From contig NZ_QVMU01000012.1 in assembly GCF_003605645.1 (NCBI RefSeq), positions 56,344 to 120,343 of the forward strand: a stretch of DNA of 64,000 bases. Reading direction: 5' to 3'. The DNA is from Vibrio sinensis. GTDB lineage: Bacteria > Pseudomonadota > Gammaproteobacteria > Enterobacterales > Vibrionaceae. The notes beneath the pieces are model-generated. The model saw nothing but the letters and a program-made list of their open reading frames with translations, ran no database searches and had not been told where the DNA came from. Below, in pieces: positions 1-9,383 of this stretch. How positions within the stretch are numbered: position 1 is the first letter of the stretch; every line of letters starts with the position of its first letter. The position numbers and the translations under genes are program-made.

Positions 1-1
1 A

Positions 2-1648
2 TGTGAGCAAACTATTCAAACCCCAGCCGTAAAAGGTTGTTCGTTCGCCCAAGGCATGTGCGGTAAAACTGCAGAAGTCTCCGACCTACAAGACGTACTT
101 GTGTATTCTCTTCAAGCGGTTTCTTACTGGGCAGTGCAAGCGGCTAAATTCAACATCATTGATGATCAACTTAACCTTTGGGCACCAAAAGCATTCTTTT
201 CAACGTTGACTAATGTGAACTTTGACCCGCAACGTATTCTTGAGCTAACAGAGCAAGCTGCTCAATTTAAAGCACAACTTAAACAAAACGTGATGGCAGC
301 TGCTCAACTTGCAAATGTTGAATTGGATGCTGTTCCTGCCGTTGCAAATTTTGAACTACCAACCAGCGCCGAAGCTATTCTTGCTTTTGCTCCACAAGTT
401 GCGGTTAACCGTGGTAAAGAAAGCGTTCATGAAGATGTCATTGGTCTGCGTTTACTTTGTCTTTATGGTTTAAAAGGCGCTGCTGCATACATGGAGCACG
501 CTCGCGTACTCGATCAAACGAATAACGACATTTTTGCTGAATACCATGAAATCATGGCATGGTTAGGTACAGATCCTGAAGATTTAGGCGAGTTGCTTGA
601 TTGCTCAATGCGTATTGGCTTAATGAACTACAAAGTGATGGAGATGCTAGATCTCGGTGAAACAGTGACGTTTGGCCACCCTGCTCCAACGGCAGTCAAT
701 GTAAAAACTGTTAAAGGTAAGTGTATTCTGGTTTCAGGCCATGACTTACATGACTTAGAAAAAATCTTGCAGCAAACCGAGGGGAAAGGCATCAACGTTT
801 ACACTAATGGTGAAATGTTACCTGCTCACGGTTATCCAGAATTGAATAAGTACCCTCACCTCGTGGGTAACTACGGTAGTGCATGGCAGAACCAACAAAA
901 AGAGTTCGCGAACTTCCCTGGTGCCATTGTAATGACATCAAACTGCTTACTTAACCCAAATGTTGGCCAATACGCTGACCGCCTATTTACTCGTAGCATA
1001 GTAGGTTGGCCAGGTGTTGCGCACTTAGAAGGTGATGATTTCTCAACTGTCGTTGAATGTGCGCTTGCTCAACCGGGTTTCCAGCACGATGAAATTGAAC
1101 AAATGATTACCGTTGGGTTTGGTCGCAATGCTCTTATGAATGCAGCACCAGCTGTGATTGAGCAAGTAAAAGCCGGCAACATTAAACACTTCTTCTTGGT
1201 TGGTGGTTGTGACGGTGATAAATCTGAGCGTAGTTACTACACAGATTTCACCGCTGAAGCGCCAGAAGATACGCTAATCCTTACTTTGGCTTGTGGTAAA
1301 TTCCGTTTCAACAAAAACCAATTTGGTGACATCAACGGCATTCCTCGTCTATTAGATGTGGGTCAATGTAATGATGCATATTCAGCGATTCAACTAGCAC
1401 TAGCACTTGCACAAGAGTTCGATTGTGGCATCAATGAACTACCGCTAACACTGGTACTTTCATGGTTTGAACAAAAAGCTATCGTGATTTTGTTGACTCT
1501 ATTCGCTCTGGGCGTAAAAGGCATTTACACCGGACCAACGGCACCTGCATTCCTAACGCCTAACCTAATTGCAATCATTCAAGATAAGTTTGATATGCGT
1601 AGTATTGGCAACGTTCAAGATGATTTAAAAGAAATTCTTGGTGCATAA
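2..1648 (+). CDS. hcp: Hydroxylamine reductase / hybrid-cluster protein Hcp, 5'-truncated by window edge
   Basis: Hcp is a cytoplasmic Fe-S protein with a hybrid 4Fe-2O-2S cluster. It reduces hydroxylamine in vitro and acts on nitric oxide and S-nitrosylation under anaerobic nitrosative stress. The reading frame is open from base 2 (CEQTIQTP...), so only about five N-terminal codons seem to be missing; the ATG at 56 is internal. The N-terminal cluster motif reads C-E-Q-T...GC-S-F-A-Q-G-M-C, which is the C-x11-C-x6-C part of the class I (enterobacterial) pattern; its first cysteine lies outside the window. The visible part is about 548 codons, so the whole protein would be near the usual 550. 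It is followed by hcr 87 bp downstream, the standard pairing. The promoter is not in the window. The family call is secure. Confidence 0.96.
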   Translation, partial: CEQTIQTPAVKGCSFAQGMCGKTAEVSDLQDVLVYSLQAVSYWAVQAAKFNIIDDQLNLWAPKAFFSTLTNVNFDPQRILELTEQAAQFKAQLKQNVMAAAQLANVELDAVPAVANFELPTSAEAILAFAPQVAVNRGKESVHEDVIGLRLLCLYGLKGAAAYMEHARVLDQTNNDIFAEYHEIMAWLGTDPEDLGELLDCSMRIGLMNYKVMEMLDLGETVTFGHPAPTAVNVKTVKGKCILVSGHDLHDLEKILQQTEGKGINVYTNGEMLPAHGYPELNKYPHLVGNYGSAWQNQQKEFANFPGAIVMTSNCLLNPNVGQYADRLFTRSIVGWPGVAHLEGDDFSTVVECALAQPGFQHDEIEQMITVGFGRNALMNAAPAVIEQVKAGNIKHFFLVGGCDGDKSERSYYTDFTAEAPEDTLILTLACGKFRFNKNQFGDINGIPRLLDVGQCNDAYSAIQLALALAQEFDCGINELPLTLVLSWFEQKAIVILLTLFALGVKGIYTGPTAPAFLTPNLIAIIQDKFDMRSIGNVQDDLKEILGA

Positions 1649-1679
1649 GCTTTACCAATCCTAATTAGGATTATTTTAC

Positions 1680-1702
1680 AAGCCCTCTACTGTTGAGGGC
1701 TT
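1680..1702 (+). terminator. Hairpin between hcp and hcr
   Basis: AAGCCCTC and GAGGGCTT form an 8-bp stem around a 7-nt loop, followed by only a short T-poor tail. Just upstream (1657-1672) is a perfect 16-bp palindrome followed by TTATTTT. Either could partly terminate transcription after hcp and lower hcr expression relative to hcp. Partial termination is an inference. Confidence 0.45.
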
Positions 1703-1735
1703 GCTTTCATCAAACCGCGATATTAAGAGATAAAT

Positions 1736-2824
1736 ATGTTTTTTGAATGGCAAGGTAATCAGCCTGTTACGCTTCGTTGCATTGATAAGTTCCACGAAAC
1801 ACACGACTGCGTGAGCATCCAACTCGCCGATCTAACCGAATCTTTTTTGTTTGACTTTAAGCCAGGTCAATTCATAAATCTTGGTGTAGAAATCAATGGA
1901 AAAATGGAATTTAGAGCCTATTCAGTTAGCTCAATGCCAGGTGATGATCATCTACAATTAACCATTAAACGTGTTGAGGGAGGGAAAGTATCAAACTACA
2001 TTCTCGACTCATTGCTTATTGGTGATACCGTTCAAGCTCTTGCTCCAATTGGTGAATTTAATATCGTGGATCACCCTCCACTTGAACGAGAAAATCAGAC
2101 CAAGGCACTATTTATTAGTGCCGGTTGTGGAATAACGCCCGTATTCGCGATGGCAAAACATTGTCTGGATAAAAATATCGATATCGCATTTCTCAATATT
2201 GCACGAACTCCAGAAGAGACGATTTACTTCGATCAACTCGAAACCTTACACAGTGTTTATCCAAATTTTGAATTGAGCTTGCTATTGAAAGACAACCAAA
2301 ATACGCGCCATCCAAAAGGTCGATTAAACAGTGAATGGTTACAGCAACTTGTTCCCGATTTTAAGCAACGCACTATTTATTTATGTGGACCAAACCAATT
2401 TATGTTGGACACACAAAACAACTTAATAGCACTTGGTTTTGATATGGATAATTTCCATCAGGAAAGCTTTACACCTACATTAGAACCGACTAACGCCGTT
2501 AGCCCAGATTCAAACCAAGATGCAAACGTAACTTGTGACAACAATGAAACTGACTCGTTGGGTGTATCGATTGCAGTACCAAACTTTGCAACTACCATTG
2601 ATGCTGCAAAAGGGGATTTGCTAGCAGATAAACTTGAGAGTGCGGGATTACCACTTATCATTGCATGCCGCAGTGGCATTTGTGGTTCATGTAAATGTAA
2701 AGTGACCAAAGGCGCTGTTACATCAAGCAGTCAAGAAACCTTAACGGAAGAAGAAATTGCTCAAGGCTACGTCTTGGCCTGTTCATCCTCGTTACAATCT
2801 GATGTGGAAGTGGAAATCGGATAA
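1736..2824 (+). CDS. hcr: NADH oxidoreductase Hcr (Hcp reductase)
   Basis: Hcr passes electrons from NADH to Hcp through FAD and a 2Fe-2S centre. The 362-residue protein starts with a ferredoxin-reductase FAD domain (RAYSVSS at about 60-66), then a nicotinamide-binding domain (SAGCGITPV, LCGP). An acidic linker of about 40 residues leads to a C-terminal plant-type ferredoxin domain with cluster cysteines at 311, 316, 319 and 349 (CRSGICGSCKC and LACSS). It lies directly downstream of hcp and probably shares its transcript. The start ATG follows an AGAGAT-type ribosome site. The only comment is the long, Asn/Asp-rich linker before the ferredoxin domain. Confidence 0.95.
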   Translation: MFFEWQGNQPVTLRCIDKFHETHDCVSIQLADLTESFLFDFKPGQFINLGVEINGKMEFRAYSVSSMPGDDHLQLTIKRVEGGKVSNYILDSLLIGDTVQALAPIGEFNIVDHPPLERENQTKALFISAGCGITPVFAMAKHCLDKNIDIAFLNIARTPEETIYFDQLETLHSVYPNFELSLLLKDNQNTRHPKGRLNSEWLQQLVPDFKQRTIYLCGPNQFMLDTQNNLIALGFDMDNFHQESFTPTLEPTNAVSPDSNQDANVTCDNNETDSLGVSIAVPNFATTIDAAKGDLLADKLESAGLPLIIACRSGICGSCKCKVTKGAVTSSSQETLTEEEIAQGYVLACSSSLQSDVEVEIG

Positions 2825-2829
2825 TCATA

Positions 2830-2857
2830 AAAATGCCCATCACTCGATGGGCATTTT
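2830..2857. terminator. Bidirectional terminator between hcr and the methyltransferase gene
   Basis: AAAATGCCCAT and ATGGGCATTTT form an 11-bp stem around CACTCG, with A/T tracts on both sides. It serves the two convergent genes. Confidence 0.85.
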
Positions 2858-2883
2858 TAAACTTGATAACGATTTGCGATCAA

Positions 2884-3816
2884 TTAGCTAAAAATCAACG
2901 CTTTCAAACTCGCTTCGCTATCGATATCCATAAACTCTGGTGGATTATCTAGACGTTCGCGGTAAACCAGTTGTGGCGCTTCTTCTTTCATACTTTCAAT
3001 CAGAAACTCACTGCTTACTGAAGGCGAGTTTACGCACGCAAGAACTTGCCCACCTTCAGCCAACAGATCAGGTAAACGACGTAAAATCTTTTTATAGTCT
3101 TTAGTTAGAGCAAAGCTGCCTTTTTGAAATGACGGCGGATCAATGATGATCAGATCATACTGCCCAGACTTCTTGATTTTTCCCCAAGATTTAAAAATAT
3201 CATGGCCAAGAAAACGAATTGAATTTAAGTTGTGTTCGTTGAGCTGATGGTTATCGCGTCCTTTAGCTAGCGACGCTCTCGCCATATCAACGTTGACAAC
3301 CTGATCCGCACCACCTGCAATCGCAGCGACAGAAAAACCACAGGTGTATGCAAACAAATTGAGCACGTTTTTATGTTGAGCATTCTGACGTACCCAATCA
3401 CGACCAAAACGCATGTCTAAGAACAAACCAAAGTTTTGATTACGACCAATATCTAGTTGATACTTCAACCCCGATTCCATAACAACCGGACGTGCATTTA
3501 ATTCACCTAGCAATACTTCTGATGGGGCACCCTCGGCATAACGGTGTTGTAAAACAATCGTATGCCCTTGCTTAGCTTGCCATGTTTCAGATTGAGAAAA
3601 GACAACCAACCCCTCTTTTAATGCTGTGAGAAATTGATCATCCACTGCTTTAAATAGATTGACGATCAACTGGCCTTGTAACCAATCACAAGTGAGTTGC
3701 TCTAACCCCTCAAAACGGCGACCACGGCCATGAAACAAGCGACGAACTTCATCTGGCGCGTTTGCTAATTCAGTATCAATATGTGTAAAAAACGTTGTTA
3801 AATTTGATGTTTGCAT
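2884..3816 (-). CDS. Class I SAM-dependent methyltransferase (RlmI/RlmK-like)
   Basis: This 310-residue protein resembles the catalytic half of the rRNA large-subunit cytosine/guanine methyltransferases. The SAM-binding motif is FAYTCGFSVAAIAGGA, with the acidic residue in VVNVDMA, and the catalytic/base-binding motif is IIDPPSFQKG. It lacks an obvious N-terminal PUA domain, so it is not full-length RlmI. It probably methylates RNA, but the target base cannot be read from the sequence. It sits 1 bp downstream of the pseudouridine synthase gene on the same strand, so the two are almost certainly co-transcribed as an RNA-modification pair. Confidence 0.85.
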   Translation of the reverse strand: MQTSNLTTFFTHIDTELANAPDEVRRLFHGRGRRFEGLEQLTCDWLQGQLIVNLFKAVDDQFLTALKEGLVVFSQSETWQAKQGHTIVLQHRYAEGAPSEVLLGELNARPVVMESGLKYQLDIGRNQNFGLFLDMRFGRDWVRQNAQHKNVLNLFAYTCGFSVAAIAGGADQVVNVDMARASLAKGRDNHQLNEHNLNSIRFLGHDIFKSWGKIKKSGQYDLIIIDPPSFQKGSFALTKDYKKILRRLPDLLAEGGQVLACVNSPSVSSEFLIESMKEEAPQLVYRERLDNPPEFMDIDSEASLKALIFS

Positions 3817-3817
3817 T

Positions 3818-4513
3818 TTACTTCTTAATATTTGGCCAAGTTAATTCCCAAGGAGATAACCAAGATTCAATTCCAGCTGAGACAATCTCTGAATTCCATT
3901 GCTTCCCCATGAGCGAAGAGCCTCTAGGATCGCAAACGAATCGATGCGATTCTCCTTGGTAAGGAAAACACAATGAGAACGCATGTAGATAACCACGATC
4001 AGCTTCACTACCAGAATTGTAGATAGGATCCCCAACAATCGCAGAGCCGACGGATTTCAAGGCAACTCGAATTTGATGAGTTTTCCCCGTATGCGGCTTA
4101 CACAAAAATAGACGCTCGCCCGGCTCACCCGACAAAGAAAAAAACTGCGTCACGGCAGGGTTATTCTGAGAAGTCATTAACTTCCATGACGAACGACGAG
4201 ATCGTTCCATATCACCACTGACTAAGCCTTGCTTTTTCTTCGGTTTTTTACTGCCGAGTGCCAAGTAAAACTTTTCGACAACACGCTGCGCAAAAGCCTG
4301 TGACAGCTCACTTGCGGCTTGGCTATTTCTCGCCAAGAGTAAAATACCTGATGTCATCTTATCTAAACGATGAACTAAATAGAGTTGTTCATCTCCACTG
4401 ACTCGCGCAACTTCCTGCAGTAACATAACGTCACCGTCATCTTTATGCACCGAGACATTCGGGTGTTTGTTAATAATTAAAAAATCAGGATGGGTATGTA
4501 AAATTTCAAACAT
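3818..4513 (-). CDS. RluA-family pseudouridine synthase
   Basis: This 231-residue protein isomerises uridine to pseudouridine in structured RNA. The signature HRLDKMTSGILLLA is present with the catalytic aspartate at residue 51, followed by KFYLALG and the HQIRVALKSVGSAIVGDPIYN block typical of RluA-type enzymes. It has no S4 domain, and it is shorter than RluC or RluD, so it matches the small RluA-like subgroup. The RNA target is unknown. It is the first gene of a two-gene unit with the adjacent methyltransferase. Confidence 0.88.
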   Translation of the reverse strand: MFEILHTHPDFLIINKHPNVSVHKDDGDVMLLQEVARVSGDEQLYLVHRLDKMTSGILLLARNSQAASELSQAFAQRVVEKFYLALGSKKPKKKQGLVSGDMERSRRSSWKLMTSQNNPAVTQFFSLSGEPGERLFLCKPHTGKTHQIRVALKSVGSAIVGDPIYNSGSEADRGYLHAFSLCFPYQGESHRFVCDPRGSSLMGKQWNSEIVSAGIESWLSPWELTWPNIKK

Positions 4514-4600
4514 TCACTGGCTCCACTTTGGGGAGCGAAGTATACCGTTAAATCCGCCTATTCCCAAGTAAGCCAAGCTGCTATTGGTTTCGATATACAA

Positions 4601-4629
4601 AAAAACGGGAACCCTAGGGGCTCCCGTTT
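4601..4629 (-). terminator. Terminator of the NSS transporter gene
   Basis: AAACGGGA (4603-4610) pairs with TCCCGTTT (4622-4629), extended inward by CCC/GGG. On the minus strand the stem is followed by a seven-T run, a clear intrinsic terminator downstream of the gene ending at 4660. Confidence 0.85.
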
Positions 4630-4659
4630 CTGATAACGTTCTTGACTACAACTCCGAGA

Positions 4660-6093
4660 TTATAGCTTCTTAGACAGCAAAGCGATAAAGCCAATCACTG
4701 CTAACCCGAGAACCATAATTTCGCCTTTGCCACTGTCAAAACCGGCTTTCACACCTGCAATAGCAACGATCGCAATCGCAAATGGAATCACGTATTTTAC
4801 TAAGTTGTACCAAAGACCAAATAGTGGAAATTTAACTTCGCCATCATTTGTGATCTCTTTTTCTAGCTCACTTCGGCTTAGTCTCCAGCCAGCAAAGATA
4901 CAAACAAACATACCGCCAACCGCTAGGAAGATTTTATCAGTAAGAAGATCGAAGATATCAAATGCACCAGTTCCAAATAGTTGCGGTCCTGTACCACCAA
5001 GCGATAGTGAAGCAAAGACACACAAGCCAGCCATAACAGCACTTGCAAGCAATACTGCTGGAGTACGTTTCATCCCTTTCTCATCAATAAGGTAAGAAAC
5101 AACCACCTCAAGTAGCGATACTGATGATGTTAATGCTGCAACACTTAAGCCAATAAAGAACAGTAGCGCAAGCAATAAGCCTACCATACCGCCCATTTCA
5201 GCAAACAGTTGTGGGACAACAACAAACACTAAGCCTGGTCCTGCAGCAGGTTCCATGCTAAATGCGAACATCGCTGGGAACATTGCGACACCGGCTAATA
5301 TCGCAACACCTGTATCCATCGCGGTTACCATTGCCGTTGTTTGCACAAGGTTTTCTTTCTTTCTCAAGTAGCTGCCGTACGTGATCATACAACCCATACC
5401 TAAGCTTAAAGAGAAGAACGCTTGTCCAAGCGCAGCAAGAACCACACTGCTATCGACTTTTGAAAAGTCTGGACTAAATAGGAACTCTAAGCCTGCCATA
5501 GCGCCTGGTAAGCTCATGCCTTTAACCGCAACGATAATCAAGATGACGAATAGCAAAGGCATCAAGATCTTACCTGCTTTTTCAATTCCGCCTGAAATCC
5601 CGCGAACCACTACCAAAATGTTCAATAGTAGGTAAAGGCCCATCCACATTAATGGTTGAATCGGATCAGAAATAAAGCTTCCAAAGCTATCGCCAATCAC
5701 TTCAGGTGTACTTAGTAGGCCTGTAGAAATTTTGTAAATATAAGCAATTGCCCATCCGCCTACCACTGGATAAAAACCCATAATGAGCAAGCCGCTGAGC
5801 ACGCCAAGTACGCCGGCGAACGTCCAACGACGATCGGTTGACTTAAATGCACCTACTGCTGATAAACCGGTCTTACGACCCACAGCGAATTCGGTTAGCA
5901 TCACACTAAAACCAATAAAAATAACAAACAGTAGATAGATAACGACAAAGGCACCACCGCCACTTTCTCCTGCTGTGTAAGGGAACTTCCATATATTTCC
6001 CAAGCCAACAGCCGAACCGGCTGCTGCCATGACAAATCCCAATTTTGAACCCCAATTATCACGGGGTTGAGCGGTTGAATTACTGATCGCCAC
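4660..6093 (-). CDS. Sodium:neurotransmitter symporter (NSS/SNF) family transporter
   Basis: A 477-residue inner-membrane protein with about 11-12 hydrophobic segments. The N-terminus NWGSKLGFVMAAAGSAVGLGNIWKFPY is the hallmark TM1 of the LeuT fold, where sodium and the amino-acid substrate bind. Bacterial members take up amino acids with sodium; tryptophan and tyrosine are common substrates. The start is GTG at 6093, preceded by GGAGAG at good spacing, and MAISNSTAQPRDN fits the family N-terminus. A TyrR-like box lies about 60 bp upstream, which would fit an aromatic amino acid, but the substrate is an inference. Confidence 0.9.
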   Translation of the reverse strand: MAISNSTAQPRDNWGSKLGFVMAAAGSAVGLGNIWKFPYTAGESGGGAFVVIYLLFVIFIGFSVMLTEFAVGRKTGLSAVGAFKSTDRRWTFAGVLGVLSGLLIMGFYPVVGGWAIAYIYKISTGLLSTPEVIGDSFGSFISDPIQPLMWMGLYLLLNILVVVRGISGGIEKAGKILMPLLFVILIIVAVKGMSLPGAMAGLEFLFSPDFSKVDSSVVLAALGQAFFSLSLGMGCMITYGSYLRKKENLVQTTAMVTAMDTGVAILAGVAMFPAMFAFSMEPAAGPGLVFVVVPQLFAEMGGMVGLLLALLFFIGLSVAALTSSVSLLEVVVSYLIDEKGMKRTPAVLLASAVMAGLCVFASLSLGGTGPQLFGTGAFDIFDLLTDKIFLAVGGMFVCIFAGWRLSRSELEKEITNDGEVKFPLFGLWYNLVKYVIPFAIAIVAIAGVKAGFDSGKGEIMVLGLAVIGFIALLSKKL

Positions 6094-6444
6094 GTTCTCT
6101 CCAAATTTTTATATTGTGTTTGCTGGTACTACTAGGCGTCTTAAAAGTAAGGTGTAATAAAATATTTACACTTAGAAAAAAGTATACTGACGCTCTATGT
6201 ATAGTAAGTAAAACAGTTTGGGATTAAAATTGGAACCCCAAATAGTGCATTTTTCGCTCACACCTCTCATTTACACATTTTTTTGCTATTTATTTAACAT
6301 ATGCACATATAATAGCCTAGTTTTAACACTCCCATAACGGCTATGTCCTTTTTATCTTCCCTTACACATTCCATACAAACCACTCTTGTCGTGCCCTCTG
6401 GTTAGGATTAATATCTAAATCACTATATTCGCACAGGAATTTGC
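6094..6444. other. 351-bp divergent intergenic region
   Basis: AT-rich region between the NSS transporter and cls, which are divergently transcribed. Apart from the TyrR-like operator at 6153-6170 and the cls ribosome site (AGGA about 10 bases before 6445), I see no gene or structured RNA here. Confidence 0.6.
6153..6170 (-). promoter_or_regulatory. Candidate TyrR box upstream of the NSS transporter
   Basis: TGTAAT-N6-TTTACA matches the TyrR consensus TGTAAA-N6-TTTACA with one mismatch, and the dyad extends by a further G/C pair on the outside. It lies about 60 bp upstream of the GTG start of the transporter. TyrR control of aromatic amino-acid transporters is established for enterobacteria; here it is an inference. 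Confidence 0.5.
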
Positions 6445-7899
6445 ATGGAACAGTTCTACCACTTCCTCACTCTCGCAGGCCTTGCCTTCTACTGGATTCT
6501 CGTTGCCGGTGTTACGTTACGCGTAGTGCTAAAACGCCGCGCGGTCAGTGTTTCTCTCGCTTGGCTTATGATTATTTACCTCATTCCTTTTGTTGGCCTT
6601 ATTGGATACGTTCTTTTTGGAGAACTCAACCTCGGCCGTAAGCGAGCAGAACGAGCTAAGGAGATGCTGGCACCATTTACACAATGGTTTTCCCAACTTG
6701 ATGATTGCCACGCTCATGCACCAGAACACTTTGGACGCCATATCTATCGCATCGATGAATTGTGTAACAATCGTTTAGGCTTACCTGCTCTAAGTGGGAA
6801 TACACTGCATCTTCAGCGTACACCCCAAGAGATCCTCAATTCCGTGATAGACGATATTGAATCAGCGCAACACGAAATAAGGATGATGTTCTATATATGG
6901 CACCCGGGCGGTTTAGCCGATGCGGTTGGTGCGGCTTTGATCCGAGCTGCGCAACGAGGCGTCGATGTCAAACTACTTCTCGATTCAGCAGGGAGTCCAC
7001 GGTTTTTCCGCAGCCCATGGCTTGGGCAGATGCAAGAAGCTGGCATTGATGTCATCCAAGCCTTAGAAGTGAGTCCGTGGCGGATATTTTTACGCCGTCT
7101 CGACCTACGCCAACACCGAAAAATCATCGTCATCGACAACACAGTTGCTTACACCGGCTCAATGAACATGGTCGATCCTGCTTTTTTCAAACAAGATTCT
7201 GGTGTGGGTCAATGGGTCGATATTATGGTTCGCCTAACCGGTCCAACGGTCAACGTACTTTCAGCGATTCATTGCTGGGATTGGGAAGTTGAAACAGGTA
7301 AACGAGAATTTCCTCCTCTACCTGAGTGCAAACTTTCTCCAGATCAAGCGCAACACCCCGTTCAAGTGGTTCCCTCTGGCCCAGGGATGCCAGAACATCT
7401 GATTTCTCAGGTATTAACCTTGGCGATCAACCAAGCTAACCAATCAGTTCGTATTACAACGCCATACTTTGTACCCAGCAATGATCTATTAGAAACACTA
7501 AAAATGACTGCTCAGCGTGGGATTAGAGTTGAACTCATTATTCCGCATAAAAACGATTCATTAATGGTCCAGTGGGCATCTCGCGCGTTCTATACGGAGT
7601 TAATGTTAGCGGGAGTGAAGATCTTTGAATTCTATGGCGGTTTACTGCATACAAAATCTGTCGTGATCGATGAGCAGTTCTGTTTAGTTGGTACTGTGAA
7701 TATGGATATGCGTAGCTTGTGGCTTAACTTTGAAGTTACGCTCGCTGTTGATGATGAAGATTTCACCAAAGAGATGTACGAACTGCAACAGGGATACATG
7801 AATCAGTCTCATCCCGTTGTGCTTCAAGATTGGGCTGAACGTCCGTTCTACTATCGCTTCCTAGAAAGAACTTTCTACTTATTTAATCCACTACTCTAA
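6445..7899 (+). CDS. cls: Cardiolipin synthase (ClsA type, phospholipase D family)
   Basis: A 484-residue inner-membrane enzyme that condenses two phosphatidylglycerol molecules to cardiolipin plus glycerol. Two N-terminal membrane helices (about residues 8-28 and 37-58) are followed by two HKD motifs. The first is HRKIIVID (H224, K226, D231) followed by TGSMNM, and the second is HTKSVVID (H402, K404, D409) followed by GTVNMDMRS. Length and layout match E. coli ClsA. It is monocistronic, flanked by a divergent transporter gene and by metC 146 bp downstream. Confidence 0.94.
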   Translation: MEQFYHFLTLAGLAFYWILVAGVTLRVVLKRRAVSVSLAWLMIIYLIPFVGLIGYVLFGELNLGRKRAERAKEMLAPFTQWFSQLDDCHAHAPEHFGRHIYRIDELCNNRLGLPALSGNTLHLQRTPQEILNSVIDDIESAQHEIRMMFYIWHPGGLADAVGAALIRAAQRGVDVKLLLDSAGSPRFFRSPWLGQMQEAGIDVIQALEVSPWRIFLRRLDLRQHRKIIVIDNTVAYTGSMNMVDPAFFKQDSGVGQWVDIMVRLTGPTVNVLSAIHCWDWEVETGKREFPPLPECKLSPDQAQHPVQVVPSGPGMPEHLISQVLTLAINQANQSVRITTPYFVPSNDLLETLKMTAQRGIRVELIIPHKNDSLMVQWASRAFYTELMLAGVKIFEFYGGLLHTKSVVIDEQFCLVGTVNMDMRSLWLNFEVTLAVDDEDFTKEMYELQQGYMNQSHPVVLQDWAERPFYYRFLERTFYLFNPLL

Positions 7900-7917
7900 T
7901 TCTCTAATCCTCTCACT

Positions 7918-7944
7918 ACGGGGTTGGCTCATGTCTAACCCCGT
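7918..7944 (+). terminator. Possible terminator after cls
   Basis: ACGGGGTT and AACCCCGT form an 8-bp stem around an 11-nt loop 19 bp after the cls stop. There is no T-run, so this is a weak call. Confidence 0.45.
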
Positions 7945-8045
7945 TATCACTCCCCTGCCTTATACCTTTACTATTGTTCCATCCTAACGACTAATGCTTT
8001 ACCATGTTTTAATCGATCGAAGCATAAATATCACAAGGATTTGAT

Positions 8046-9251
8046 ATGTCGGGAAAGAAAAAAACTCAGCTAATCACTGCAGGGCGTAAGAAACAATGGA
8101 CAAATGGCGTTGTTAACCCACCAGTACAACGTGCATCTACCGTTGTTTTTCATAGTGTGGCAGAAAAAAACCACGCTATAAAAAATCGCGCGAAACAGAC
8201 TCTATTCTATGGCCGACGTGGCACACACACTCACTTTGCTTTCCAAGATGCCATGACTGATATCGAGGGCGGCGCTGGTTGTGCGCTCTATCCATGCGGG
8301 ACCGCTGCTATCACCAATTCGATCCTTGCCTTTGTTGAAACAGGTGATCACATTCTCATGGTCGATACTTGTTATGAACCGACGAGAGATTTTTGTAACA
8401 CCATCATGAAAAAAATGGGGGTTAAGACCACCTACTTTGATCCTCTGATTGGGGCCGAAATTAACGAATTGATTCAGCCCAATACTAAGGTGATGTTTCT
8501 AGAATCCCCTGGGTCAATCACTATGGAAGTACAAGATGTTCCTCTCCTGTCCAAAATCGCCCACCAGCACAACATTGTTGTAATGCTTGATAATACATGG
8601 GCAGCAGGGGTTCACTTCTCACCTTTCGAACATGGTGTCGATATTTCAATTCAGGCAGCAACGAAATACATCGTTGGCCACTCGGATGTCATGCTGGGAA
8701 CCGCCGTTGCTAATGAGAAACATTGGGATCAGCTACGGGAACAAAGCTACTTAATGGGTCAATGTATCTCCCCTGATGATGCTTATCTTGGGCTGCGAGG
8801 CATACGAACGCTCGATGTTCGATTGCGTCAACATGCTGAAAATAGTCTTAAAGTTGCCCAATGGTTACAAACGCGCCCTGAAATTGATCATGTTCGTCAC
8901 CCTGCCCTAGAAACCTGCCCGGGTCATGACGTATTTAAACGTGATTTTACCGGTGGAAACGGGCTGTTCTCATTTGTGCTTAAAGGTAGTTTCCCCAATG
9001 CTACCACTGCGCTATTAGACGGAATGACACATTTTAGTATGGGTTATTCTTGGGGGGGCTTTGAAAGCTTAATTCTTGCCAATGAGCCAAACAGCTTTAA
9101 CGCGCTGCGTACTGTTGCCCACCCACACTTTGAGGGAACATTAATTCGTCTTCATATCGGCCTTGAAGATGTCGACGACTTAATCAGCGATCTTGAATCG
9201 GCACTTGAACGCTATAACGCTGCCGTTCTAGAAAGCGTAACCACTGCCTAA
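8046..9251 (+). CDS. metC: Cystathionine beta-lyase
   Basis: A 401-residue PLP enzyme of the Cys/Met-metabolism family that cleaves cystathionine to homocysteine, pyruvate and ammonia in methionine synthesis. Visible motifs are YGRRGTHTH, the PLP-phosphate-contacting PCGTAAITNS, LDNTWAAG, and the Schiff-base lysine K207 in QAATKYIVGHSD. The QAATKYIVGHSDVMLG context matches MetC better than MetB. The ATG follows an AAGGA site. No clear MetJ box array is seen upstream. Confidence 0.92.
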   Translation: MSGKKKTQLITAGRKKQWTNGVVNPPVQRASTVVFHSVAEKNHAIKNRAKQTLFYGRRGTHTHFAFQDAMTDIEGGAGCALYPCGTAAITNSILAFVETGDHILMVDTCYEPTRDFCNTIMKKMGVKTTYFDPLIGAEINELIQPNTKVMFLESPGSITMEVQDVPLLSKIAHQHNIVVMLDNTWAAGVHFSPFEHGVDISIQAATKYIVGHSDVMLGTAVANEKHWDQLREQSYLMGQCISPDDAYLGLRGIRTLDVRLRQHAENSLKVAQWLQTRPEIDHVRHPALETCPGHDVFKRDFTGGNGLFSFVLKGSFPNATTALLDGMTHFSMGYSWGGFESLILANEPNSFNALRTVAHPHFEGTLIRLHIGLEDVDDLISDLESALERYNAAVLESVTTA

Positions 9252-9356
9252 GAAAGTTATTCAAATAGCATCGAATAAATAGCCAGTTCCCTAGACGATG
9301 ACTGTTGTTATGGTGATTGCGATATCCGTTGTGATGGTAATAGCTTAAAGCCAACA

Positions 9357-9383
9357 AAAAAAAGAGCGCTAAGCGCTCTTTTG
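9357..9383. terminator. Bidirectional terminator between metC and tag
   Basis: AAAAGAGCGCT (9360-9370) is complementary to AGCGCTCTTTT (9372-9382), with A- and T-runs on both sides. The TAG stop codon of the converging tag gene (9369-9371) lies inside the hairpin. Confidence 0.85.

Noticed and set aside
8000..8045. MetJ operator upstream of metC
   Set aside because: No tandem AGACGTCT-like 8-mers are present; only a chance ATCGAT-type palindrome is seen.
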